From the NCBI RefSeq assembly GCF_015832195.1, contig NC_052030.1:8327439-8391438 (forward strand): a stretch of 64,000 nucleotides of DNA. Direction: 5' to 3'. Shown here in pieces: positions 36,721-46,849 of the stretch (the first letter of the stretch is position 1; every line of letters begins with the position of its first letter). The notes under the pieces were generated by a model. That model ran no database searches. It saw nothing but the letters and a program-made list of their open reading frames with translations, and had not been told where the DNA came from. This DNA comes from Motacilla alba alba (taxonomy: Eukaryota; Chordata; Aves; Passeriformes; Motacillidae). Both the position numbers and the translations under genes were made by a program.

Positions 36721-38331
36721 CCTGACTCCCCAGGGCAGGAGAGGCTGGGAGCGCCCGGAGCGGGAGCAAAGGTGATGGAGCGGCTGGAGCACCCCCGACG
36801 GGGAAAGGCTGAGGGAGCCGGCGCTGTTCAGCCTCGAGCTGAGAGGGAACCCCATCCCCGTCTGTCAGGGGCTGCAGGGAGCTCGGAGCACGGCCGGCTC
36901 TGCTCGGTGGTGCCAGGTTACAGGACAAGAGACAACAGGCACTCACTGATGCTCTGGAGGGTCCACCCGGACGTGAGGAAGGACTTGGGTACATCAGATG
37001 GAGCCGGACTGAAGCGCTTCAGGCTTTTCTTTACATCAGCACGAGCACAGATTTGATTCTTGGACAGTAAACACTACTTAAGGCTAAAGATCATCACAGA
37101 GCCTTTGATAAGAAAAAGGTCCCCGTGAAATACATTCGTGTTTAAGAGAAAACAAATTCACCAATCAGACCACCACCGATTTACCGTTAAATCTGAGAAA
37201 AATATTGACTGTAGAAGTAAACTTAAAGAAATCTATTTGAGGAACTTCTTTTCTAGTAGTCATTGTTATAATCTCAAAGTGATTTATACAGATTTGAATA
37301 CACTCAGAATTCTGGTCTTAGCACAGGCTTGTCTAACACAAAGAGGATGACCACATTCTGGAATAAATGCAAAGTGAAGACTTAGGTACCAAAAATACAT
37401 AATCAAAAGTGCCCTGACTCCAAATTCATAGTTATCAATAGTCTTGACTGAAGACAATTCATATCTTACCACTTTAAACAAACAGCTCCCCTCCCTTATT
37501 TTTAACATACTGGTAGTGCAAAATGATCCATCCAAGGTCATATTGTCATAACATTGGGGAAATTCATATTCCTAAGTGTATGGAAATGTAATAAATATAA
37601 TCTATATTATTCATAGTGTTAGGAGAAGGTTATTACTAACATTTGCTTCTACACCAAGCTATTAAAAATTCTAAAATCTAGTTATGTTTTTGCTTAGCAA
37701 ACACTCCTGTAGCACTCTAACAGCAATGAGGAATTACAAGAAAAAGGAAAGAAAACCAACAAAAAAAGACCCCAGAAGCCCCCAGGTCCTCACAATGCAA
37801 AGCAAGTTTCAACTTAAACTCTCCTTCCCCTCTGGACCTGTAGTGATTTATATGTAACCATTTTGGCATTGCTTTGGGGAGTGATAAACATTGCAACAAG
37901 AGTTAAGCACATCACTGATAGGATCCAAGACCTTTAAGAAAAACTCAAAAAATTTTTAGTCATCCTAAAATCAAGTTTAGAAAAGTCAGATTACAGATGT
38001 ATTTGACACCTTTTGCTGCAGATGTCGCTTTTGATTGATTAAAACAATGTCAATAAAAGGGTAACATTATCATTGGAACAAGCAAATCTTTATTACAATT
38101 TATCAATATCAATATTATCAATATTTATTAGATATTGTTACCTTCTGATTTTCTATATGAGCTGGCAGTTCAGGATTTCTACTCAATTTAACTGTGAACA
38201 CATACCACTGGTTCCCAAACAAGCCTAGAAATAAATAAACCACTACCTTTTCAAAATTCTGCCTCAGATCTAGTAAAACACTTATTTTGATGTATCACTA
38301 GTAACCGCTCACATTCTTAATATTACAGTAC
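36721..38331. other. Intergenic, EP400 promoter to decayed EP400 copy
   Basis: Mostly AT-rich sequence between the EP400 promoter and the 3'-most exon remnant of the copy. I looked for a counterpart of EP400 exon 33 and beyond and see none, so the copy appears to end at 38332. Confidence 0.6.
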
Positions 38332-38443
38332 CTGAGATAAAAAGTCTGTTGAACAATCCCCTCCCTGAGCAGCCAGTTCTTGAATCATGTGTTTAATACT
38401 CTTTTTCAACAGACTCTCTTCAGCGGAATTACCACTTACAAGC
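38332..38443 (-). pseudogene. Copy of EP400 exon 32 (open)
   Basis: Same 112-base length as the parent exon, with acceptor TTTTACAG and donor CAG|GTACTG. It reads LVSGNSAEESLLKKS and ends AAQGGDCSTDFLSQ. I count about 24 of 38 residues matching the parent. No stop. Confidence 0.9.
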
Positions 38444-38893
38444 CTGTAAAACAAAGAAACCCATTACATTCCTTGTGCTCTCAGCACATCCTTCCAAGAC
38501 AAGAAACATCCACTGGAGAGAAGCTTTCAAATACATCTTAGACCTACACAAACAGCATCTCATCACTGGATCTGAAATCCAGTGATAATCAAGAATGACT
38601 TTTCTTGTTTCTCAGGGGCTGAAAACACCCACATTTATTTTGGCTGTCCCAACACAGAAGTCCAGATGGTTTGTTAGATCAAAGTGGGAGGGAAAGACAG
38701 GAACAGAAGCAGCAGTGTGGGAAGGACATGATTTTCATTTTCCCCCTAGTTGGAAGGGAAGGGGTATGATATAATCTTTGAAGGCACCTTGAAAGACCAA
38801 GTTACTTAAACTGTAAGGGTGACCTCAACCAAAACTCCTAGTTTCTCCCCAAATCATCTTCTCTCTACCTTTGATTTCTTAGCATGAATTCAC

Positions 38894-39087
38894 CTGTATG
38901 TGTGGATATCTCTGCCTCTTGCACTTTTGTCACGCCATCCCATCTTTGTGTCCATCAGCAGATCTAAATCAGTGCCACAGAAGACAACAGGAATCACATC
39001 TGTGTGACTGACACCTGTGGAGGGAGTGTGGGCAGACAGGATAGCACAGAAGGATCACTTGTCTTGGTTGAAGCTTCTTATGAATTC
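38894..39087 (-). pseudogene. Copy of EP400 exon 31, with in-frame stop
   Basis: Corresponds to ATPase motifs V and VI. Acceptor CATTTTAG, donor TACAG|GTGAAT. A TGA at 39057-39055 replaces the Arg codon of the parent's DKRIFCAIL (CGC in the EP400 exon here). A codon is missing after GVS, the acidic loop is altered, and motif VI is replaced by WRDKSARGRD. Confidence 0.9.
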
Positions 39088-40143
39088 CTAAAATGGGGAA
39101 ACAAGCAACTTAATTACAAATTGACGTTAATATAGGATAAATCTCTAAACAAACTTTTTTTAACAGAGTGAGAAGATTGGAAAAATTGCTTTCTTACTAC
39201 TTCCTACATTGTGTGCAACTACAACCTACATTGTGTGCAAACATTTCAAGTTATCTGACTGCCCATATTACAGATCGACACAGTTCATAATTAATCTGTC
39301 TACCATTAAAGCTATCAATTTATGGTGCAGTCAGCCTTATAAAATCTGAAGATCTATGACAAGTAATCACATCATGTCCCATGACTAAGCACACCTGACT
39401 GAGTTGTTATTCCTGTACATGCTCCATCATTTTTCTTGTCTATTGACTAAATCAAATCCCTTCTGTTGAGCTGCCTTGTGTTGCTTTAAGGCAAAGTATT
39501 CTTTTATGTTTTATACTGCATCTAACAGAAAACATAATCATGCAATTTGGAATAAAAAATAAGAAAAACTTCAATATATTGTTAATGTTTGCTCAAATTG
39601 TAGGCCCCAGAGGATACAGAGAATCTTACTGGGGAGGGAAAGGAGCATACTTTCAATTTATCCTCAGGCAATGCCAGGGCACTCTACGAAAAATAAAAGC
39701 CCCTGGAGTAAGGCTGAGGAACTGCCAACATACAAACACCAGCTACACTTAAAGTACTAACAATGTAAATAGCTACAGATAATGAAAGCAAAAGCAATTA
39801 ATCAAATGGCTATTGTGAAAAAAAGCCATCTGCATTTGAAGCACAAATTGCTCATAAACATAGGATAGCTAGTGGCATAGTCTTTGGAAACACCCTAGAT
39901 GCCTCATCAAACAGTAATATGACTGACATATTTCATATATAATTACACATTTGAGCTACAGCTACACACATAATTTGCTTCAATGAGTAAGGAAATTATG
40001 TAAATGAATCTTGCAAATGTCTTAGACTTCCCTTTAGCATTTTCCCTCCTACCATGAGCATCTACTCACTATGAGCTTGAGGAAGAGATCCTCTCACCAG
40101 ATAATGCCAGCCGTGAGCACCACTCTCACTAACTCTCACTCAC

Positions 40144-40270
40144 GTGAGGAAATGGAAATTCAGGAAAAGCTCCAGGATGCTGAGCATTGCAATCCTCTGT
40201 GTTAAAATCAGCACCTGCTGTCCCTTTGCCTTCAGCTGCCAAAGCAGAACAGCCAGAGCTCCCAGCTTGC
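40144..40270 (-). pseudogene. Copy of EP400 exon 30, truncated
   Basis: Motif IV region: KLGALAVLLWQLKAKGQQVL, then [11 protein letters not shown]. After that the parent's FVRIDEYAN is replaced by a TGA and unrelated codons. The same change creates a consensus-like donor CTCAC|GTGAGTG, so the exon may now end 24 or more bases earlier. Acceptor ATAACCAG. Confidence 0.88.
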
Positions 40271-40366
40271 CTGGTTATGAATGAGAACCTGAGGGTTCTG
40301 CAGGTGACACTCACAATTAGAGACAGCCCCTGCACACAGGTGAGACCAGTGGTGGGTGTTTAATAC

Positions 40367-40502
40367 CTGAATCACACTGCACCATCTCTGTTCCTGGAGA
40401 CTGAGCTGCAGGACTTTCATTCCATGGGTCCATGTGTAAGAGGGATTCGCTCCATACAAACATGGAGGAGCAACAGCTACAGCTGGAAGCACACACAGGT
40501 CT
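40367..40502 (-). pseudogene. Copy of EP400 exon 29, internal deletion
   Basis: LPAVAVAPPCLYGANPS matches the parent start of lobe 2. Roughly 65 bases coding for the parent's [19 protein letters not shown] region are gone with a frame change; in another frame the end still reads MVQCDSG. Acceptor CTTTATAG, donor CAG|GTATTA. Confidence 0.87.
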
Positions 40503-41021
40503 CTATAAAGCAAATCAAAACTTTGTTACACTAATTTTTAACTGCTTGGGCTATTAACTACTCAAAAACAGTAATATTTGCAAAGAAGCACAAAGCATCT
40601 GGCTAAAGATAATGGAAAGTAAATCAGGACAGGTAGTTTCAAGCTGACATAAAGTGAAAAAAACCTGAAGAGCAAATTACCACTATCCATACAGTTACCA
40701 AGAGAAGCTTATTACAACTCGTACTCTTTTTTTGTCAGCATTAACACAACAAATATAAGATATGTCAAAATAAAGTAGAATTTTTATATAACTAATAACA
40801 GTTGCCATGGAACTATTGAGAGTTTCAGATCCTAGAATGATCATGAATTTTACATCTGAGATGCAAATAGGTTCAGCATAGAGGAATGTGGCCTGCAAAA
40901 TGGACAAAACAAGGCAGCCTATTTAGCATTTTACAGTTGTTCACATAAATACCCTGTTCTGGAGGGCAGCACACACCCACCAAATCTGTGCAAAGACTGC
41001 ACAAGGACCTGTCTCAATTAC

Positions 41022-41322
41022 CTGGCAATAACATCCTTCAGGGCAATCTGCTGCTGTGTGTGTCAGAATGAGCTCCTGCAATGCGTCCTGAGAGCCTCTG
41101 AAGTGCTGGGTATGGAAGGAATTGGCAAAGCCAGTCCAGCACCATTTGTTAATGCTGGCAGAACAATGCTGAGAGATTTTTCTTTCACTGATCCAAGGGC
41201 AAGTTTCCAACAGGCCTCTGCCATACAGGGGGGTTCTGGAACAATGACCCTCATTCCAGAAGTATATTTTGTCCAGGTGTTCCTTCAGTTGTCTCTTTCT
41301 CCTGGAATACCCTTTAAATTCA
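41022..41322 (-). pseudogene. Copy of EP400 exon 28, frameshifted near its end
   Basis: QLKEHLDKIYFWNEGHCSRT, then PLYGRGLLE, matches the parent. Near the 3' end a one-base shift moves the conserved LKDVIAR tail into another frame. Donor GCCAG|GTAATT is kept. The 5' boundary is approximate. Confidence 0.87.
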
Positions 41323-42681
41323 AAATTCTTCTCTGAATCTGTTGTGACCAGATAAAGCTTATGCAAAAAACAAACTGGAAAATAATTTAGCTCATGCAAG
41401 AGTTCTATAATTGGAGAAGAGAGCAGGAGAAAAGCCGACACTTGTGATACAAGGACAAATGTTAGCTTTGGCATTGCAATGAAAAATAAATCTGCTTTTC
41501 TAGTTTATGCCTACTGGCAAAAATATTATTTTTAGTCAGTAATCTGAGCTGAAAGAGGTACCCAGCTGAAGAGCATATGGCAGGAGGGATTCTGCTTCTC
41601 TCAACACACAGAAGAAACACACTATACTGTAAAATTCAAGGACACCAAATGCCCTGATGCTCCAGTTCTCTCTGAAGGATTACATGGAAGGGGCATGACA
41701 GAACTCCCATATCCCTTAGTCATCTTTGGAGTCTGCAGACAGCAAGAGAACTGCCCACAAGATGCTAATTAGGGTCAAACTTCTTAATGGAGCAGAGCTT
41801 TAACTACGGGTATGGTTTCAAAAACGGCAGCTGTAAGAGATGATTTCACAAGAACTGTTTTGTGTATGCTATTTCCAGGAAACCAAAGATGCCTAACCAG
41901 AAAAAGAATGAGCTCTTCTTCTGTTTTACATCTATACTTCAGCTATCACTTCCAAGTCCTTAACTTCATTAACTGCCACTGCTCTCTTCTGGCAGAACAA
42001 CCTAAGAACACGATGGACATCCTCCTTGTCACCTGTCACAGCCACATGTCACACAAGCTGTCTTGGGCTTCACTACCCATACTCTTCTCATATCAGCCTA
42101 ATTTATTGTAAGATTTAACTCTACATTGCTCTACAGCAGAATTATATTTGCTCCAAGACTCAAAACGGAACCATCCTAACTTCTCTTCTGAGGGAAGACT
42201 CAGGAGCAAAAATCAAATAAGCTCAAAATTTAACTGAGCATTTTTTTCCCCTCTGTCCTTCCTTCCCCCTCTACCCCTCCAAAAAAAACCTCTGAGTGTT
42301 TTGCAAGTACATCTGAAAATTAACTAGAAGGAGAAGATTTAATTATTCTGCTTAGGAAGCTCTACTCCAGAAGTAATTTTCAGTGTTTGATCAAAACCAC
42401 AAGTGACTTCAACTCTTGAGTGTGGCCAGAAAGATCACAACTGAGCTTTCATAAATGAAAAGAACTATTAAACAGTAATAAGCACTCTGCTTTCCCTCAG
42501 AAGACTGAGGGAGAGGACTTTAAAGGCATAAAGTCTTTAGCAGTGATCAGTTTGGAAACAAAAGATAAAAAAATAAATCATTCTGAATGAACCCTCTCAG
42601 CCCTCACAAATATTACTCTTTTTCATCTGTTATTTAAAAAAAAATCAATAAAAATGAATCAATCATTTGAACACTACATAC

Positions 42682-42836
42682 CTGTTTGGTTGGAGCTTCA
42701 CTGGCTCAAGTGTGGGTGATGAAGGGGAGCAGGAGATCTCTTCAATAACCTTTCCAGTTCTCTTCAGTTTTGGCAGCATTTGTGCTTCATAGCAAGTAAT
42801 TTGGTTTTCCATCCCAATGACATCAAAGAGAGACCA
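42682..42836 (-). pseudogene. Copy of EP400 exon 22 (open)
   Basis: SLFDVIGMENQITCYEAQML, then GKVIEEIS, matches the parent. The donor AACAG|GTATGT is good. The 5' end differs slightly; CATACAG may be the acceptor. No stop in the matching frame. Confidence 0.87.
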
Positions 42837-43430
42837 GTCTGTATGCTTAAGTTACAGTAAAAGAAAAGGAAAAATAGAAAGAAATATTTTACTACTCTTC
42901 AGCTGCAGTTTTAAAAAAATAATAGTAGTAATAGCACAGGGTCTGAGAATGATGAAAAAGCTCCCAGCTGATGGCAGAATTAAAGAGGAACTGGAAGAGC
43001 CACGTGTCATGTGACACTGCAGAGAGCAGCTGCTGTTACTTTAAAAGGTTCCAAGAACACACACCATGGAAATAGAGCATTGTGCTCATGTTACCAGGAG
43101 TCACAAACAGGGCAGCACCCTCAAATGACAAGCTCTGCAGTTAATTCAATGCTTGTAATTAAAACGTTTGCCTTTGTAGAACTGGTATTCCCACCTTGAC
43201 ACATTAACCCTAAAATAGGACCATAAAATTAAGTTTTTACTCAATTCTAGCTAAAAAGCACATTTCTAAAGAAAGAAAAAAATTACAACCCCTTTAGGAG
43301 TACTGTTTAAAGTTTCCAAACAGTGGAGAGGCAACCCCAAACTCCCAGATCCTCAGTGATCACATCCTAACCGTGTAAATGCTGCCTATTCTTTTCTGGT
43401 TTAAAATATCAAATTCACATCACTGTCTTG

Positions 43431-43610
43431 GCAGTTACCATCTTTCATCTTCTTTCTTGGAAAAAAATCTGTTGCCATCCACTGCATTTCTTCTAAAAGA
43501 TAAATCATGGTGTGATTTGTGCTGTGGGGCCTCATGGAGTTTGGGCAGAGGTTTCAGAGACCATAAACTTTCTTTCCTCCGGCTGCTGTTCACTGCAGAA
43601 TTTCATTTTC
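43431..43610 (-). pseudogene. Copy of EP400 exon 8 (HSA), disrupted
   Basis: The HSA core [13 protein letters not shown] survives, but a TGA follows ENEILQ, a one-base deletion and a one-base insertion shift the frame on either side of the LWSLKPLPKLHEAPQHKSHH segment, the frame is lost again after the core, and the parent donor GTACTT has become ACAGTG. Confidence 0.88.
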
Positions 43611-44599
43611 CTTCAAGTAAACATAATTAAACTTCTGTTTCCTACTGCACAACACAAAACCAAGACAGACACTGTGAAAAATGTTAAAATGTTACGTGGA
43701 TAATCAATAGAAATAATTATTCGGTCCTTGGAAACATTCCGTGGTGTTTGATGTCGCACTTTATTAAAAGATAATGAATAATGCATTTTGTGCAGCTTTT
43801 TGTAAAGTTTCTGAAGGACTTTGTGAGGCAGAAGTTAGATGAGAAATCAGTAGAGAATCTTGGGATGCAGAGCTACTCAGTCTTGAGAACTTTTGGGTTT
43901 CCTCCTCAAATATAGTACCCCTAGATCTCATCAGAGGTGCTGCCTGATTCAGTGAGAAAATTCACAGAATTTAAATACTCCGCCAGATGGCAGATGGACA
44001 AAATTCCCTAAAAATTTCATATAAAAACACATTTAGTTGCTGGCATTTTTATTAACACATGTAAGCATCCTGCAACTGCTGGCAAGTCAGCACAAGCAGC
44101 ACAAATTTTCATCGTCATCCACCCTCCCCCTTATCATAAAATGGTGCAAAAAAAATTTAAAATAATGGATTCTGTTTAATTAAATTTCCTTCTAGGGCTT
44201 CATTACAGGAATAAATGCTACTTCCCTAGAGAATGTGTCTGATTCCTTCTCACCGCTTTCCTTTCTTCAAGAAAAATCATGTATATCTGCAGCACTAATT
44301 AAAACCAAATGAGAGGCACAGGTAACCACAGAGCACTCTAAATTTAAATGAATGCAAAATCTTTTTGTAAAGATTCATACCCAGCTGAGCTATACCACAG
44401 CTGTCTGAAGAAAATTATCAGGCTTGGCAAAGTCATCTGCAAAAAAATACTGGAATTATTTACTCCTTTCTCCCCAGGCTGGAGTCATAAATTCTGCCAC
44501 CCACAGGGTCTCCACACAAAACACAAAGGTCAACACTCCCCATACAAGGTAATATACAAATGCTGTATGTTATAAATGTTGTATAATATACAAATATAC

Positions 44600-44805
44600 C
44601 TGTTGTTGTGAGGGAACTGGAGCTGGGACCACAAGCACATGGTTCTGATCCCATCCTGCTGTTTGTACCTGCTGGGGCAGAGCTGGGCTCCTGCTGTGTG
44701 CAGCACGTAAGGAATTAAGCAGATTTGACAAATTGGGTCCATTTTGCTGTTGGTTTTCCTCCTGGCTGATCTGCTGAGCCACTTGAGGGACAGGAGGCAT
44801 TCCAC
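44600..44805 (-). pseudogene. Copy of EP400 exon 6 (open, shortened)
   Basis: GGMPPVPQVAQQISQEENQQ resembles the parent start GGMPPTPQ. It is 206 bases against 380 in the parent, open throughout and phase-compatible (1 to 0). Acceptor CTCTGCAG, donor CAG|GTATAT. Confidence 0.85.
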
Positions 44806-45779
44806 CTGCAGAGAGAGTGTTAAAAATTGCAGTTTCAGTAAAGAAAATAGGGAGATGACAAAAAGAACCAAAGAAAGTGGCCACGCAGCCTGTTGCAAAG
44901 CTGGTGACATCAGCTTCCACCACACCCTAACAGACCTGCCCGCCTGGAAGCTCTGAGGTGTGACTCAATCAGCAAGTCAGCCTAGGATGCACTTATCCAC
45001 TCCAGAAGCTGACAAGATCTTTGCCAACAACACCCCGCAGAGAGCTGACAGCTCCACAACCAATCTCTAGCAGGATATCAAATGACCAAAAGGGAGAAAT
45101 TTCATGCAACAACATTCATTAAGGAAAGCAACAAATTGGGCTCAGAGGATACAAATTTAAACCCAATGTATGGAAAATGAGATGTGCAGCACTTACTAGG
45201 ATCTCTAAGATTTTCTCCAGAGGGTTTTTAAAATGTGTAACAACTGGTATTAGATATAATGTTACAATTACAGAAACTCTCATTAAAGCAGTTGTCTTTA
45301 ATTACAATGCTTAAAACTTAGACTTTATCTTGAATCATTAACATATGCACTAGATGTAACAGCATTATTTTAAAGTTCATGACTTTTTTTTTAAATTGCT
45401 GTCAGAACTAATTATTAGTCTCTCTGTGAAGTACTATTTTGGAACTGAAATAAAGTTTGACCTAATAAAGCATCTCCTTATCAATAAAATGGTGCATTGG
45501 ACTTCCACTTCCAAAGCTCTAGCGACTCTTGTATCTTGATTTAAATTTTACATTCACTTTATTTGGCTACTAATTGGGGTTTAGGTTGCAGAATTGCTTC
45601 CTGCACAACTGTAAAGGGAGTTGATCTCAATGGTCACTGACCTTTTAACCCAAATTAAGCACTTGAATTCTTTACGGTCCCAGTAGATTCATCCAGTTCC
45701 TGCAGCTCATTCTGAGTCTGGACTGGATATGTTTGTACTTCAAAGATGCAGGATGGCCAAACTTTCGGCTTTCTCCAGC

Positions 45780-46800
45780 CCAGGGACTCCCGGGCTGCAG
45801 CCACGGAGAGAGGCCGGTGCTGTCACACGCACGGGAGATGACGGCAGCTGTGACAGCAGGAGCTGCCCGGTGTCACTCCTGCCAGCTCCACAGAGCAGCG
45901 GGGCGGGATGCTCCGTGCTCTAAAAGACATTCCAGCCCGGTACGGGGGGTGTCGGCGCTGCTTCGGAACGCAGCAGCCGCCAACACAGGGCTCGGCAGTG
46001 CCCTGGCCCCGCACAGTGCCCCGTTCCTCCGCACCGGCACGAACCTCCCGCCAGCGACGGGTGTCCCCTGTCCCCGCCCTGCCCTGTGCCACCCCCGCAC
46101 GGCCTGAGCCGCTCCGCACGCCATGCACTACCCCCGTTATCCCTGTGACATCCCGCACGGCCTGAGCCGCTCCGCACGCCATGCACTACCCCCGTTATCC
46201 CTGTGACATCCCGCAGAGCCTGACCCGTTCCTCACGCCATGCACTACCCCCGTGAAGTTCCGCATACACCATCTACTACCCCCGTTATCCCTGTGACATC
46301 CGGCTCACCCCGTGACATCCCGCACACCCCGCACCGCCCCCGCACAGCCTGACCCGCTCCGTATGCCATGCACTACCCCCGTACACCCTGTGCCATCCCG
46401 CACACTCCGCACCGCCCCCGCACGGCCTGAGCCGCTCCGCACGCCATGCACTACCCCCGTACACCCTGTGCCATCCCGCACAGCCCGACCCGCTCCGCAC
46501 GCCATGCACTACCCCCGTACACCCCGCGCCATCCCGCATGGCCTGACCCGCTCCGTATGCCATGCACTACCCCCGTAGACCCTGTGCCATCCCGCACAGC
46601 CCGCACAGCCCGACCCGCTCCGCACGCCATGCACTACCCCCGTACACCCCGCGCCCCCTCACGCCCCGGGCCCGCCGCTCTCCCGCAGCGCCCCCTCACG
46701 GCCGCCCCTCGCCCCGCCCCCCGCCGGCCCAGCCCCGCCCCGCGCGGCGATACCATCGCCTCCCACCACGGGGGGATCCGGGCGCTCCCACCCGCACAGA
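45780..46800. promoter_or_regulatory. GC-rich CpG block upstream of the EP400 copy
   Basis: Composition changes abruptly from AT-rich to CpG-rich. It lies about 1 kb upstream of the first remnant of the EP400 copy and could be its inherited or acquired promoter, but no exon or donor linked to the remnants was identified. Long open frames here follow from GC content and the repeat array. Confidence 0.4.
46080..46660. repeat. Minisatellite, unit about 58 bases
   Basis: Imperfect tandem copies of a unit with CCGCTCCGCACGCCATGCAC, then TACCCCCGT and a CCTGTGCCATCCCGCA-like end. The first two copies (about 46099 and 46157) are nearly identical at 58-base spacing; later copies vary in length. The unit has no dyad symmetry or spacer pattern of a CRISPR array. 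Confidence 0.9.
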
Positions 46801-46849
46801 GGGGGAGCCGCGACCTTTAAGTATTTATTATTATTATTATTGTTATTCA

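Larger units (their letters stand above)
38332..44805 (-). pseudogene. Partial, decayed tandem copy of EP400 (eight exon remnants)
   Basis: Eight segments match EP400 exons 6, 8, 22, 28, 29, 30, 31 and 32, in the same order and strand as in EP400, with introns kept, so this arose by genomic duplication and not by retroposition. Exons 9-21 (rest of HSA, all of ATPase lobe 1) and 23-27 have no counterpart, and nothing matches exons 33 onward or exon 7. Damage: a stop and frameshifts in the HSA remnant, a one-base frameshift at the end of the exon-28 remnant, an internal deletion in the exon-29 remnant, a stop after the motif IV remnant, and a TGA in the motif V/VI remnant. It cannot encode a working ATPase. 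Four remnants (exons 6, 22, 29 and 32) are free of stops with good splice sites, so a processed transcript is possible. It may be a lineage-specific relative of the mammalian EP400NL idea, but its position differs. Confidence 0.87.

Noticed and set aside
37000..38331. Search for copies of EP400 exons 33 and later beyond the exon-32 remnant
   Set aside because: No similar peptide seen in any frame; the copy seems to stop at 38332.
45665..45740. Minus-strand YPVQTQ similarity to EP400 exon 7 (YPVQTN) as a further remnant of the copy
   Set aside because: The match is only five residues, it lies upstream of the exon-6 remnant (out of order), and it has no clear splice sites.
46080..46660. Repeat array considered as a CRISPR array
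   Set aside because: Contiguous tandem copies without unique spacers, in a vertebrate genome; it is a minisatellite.
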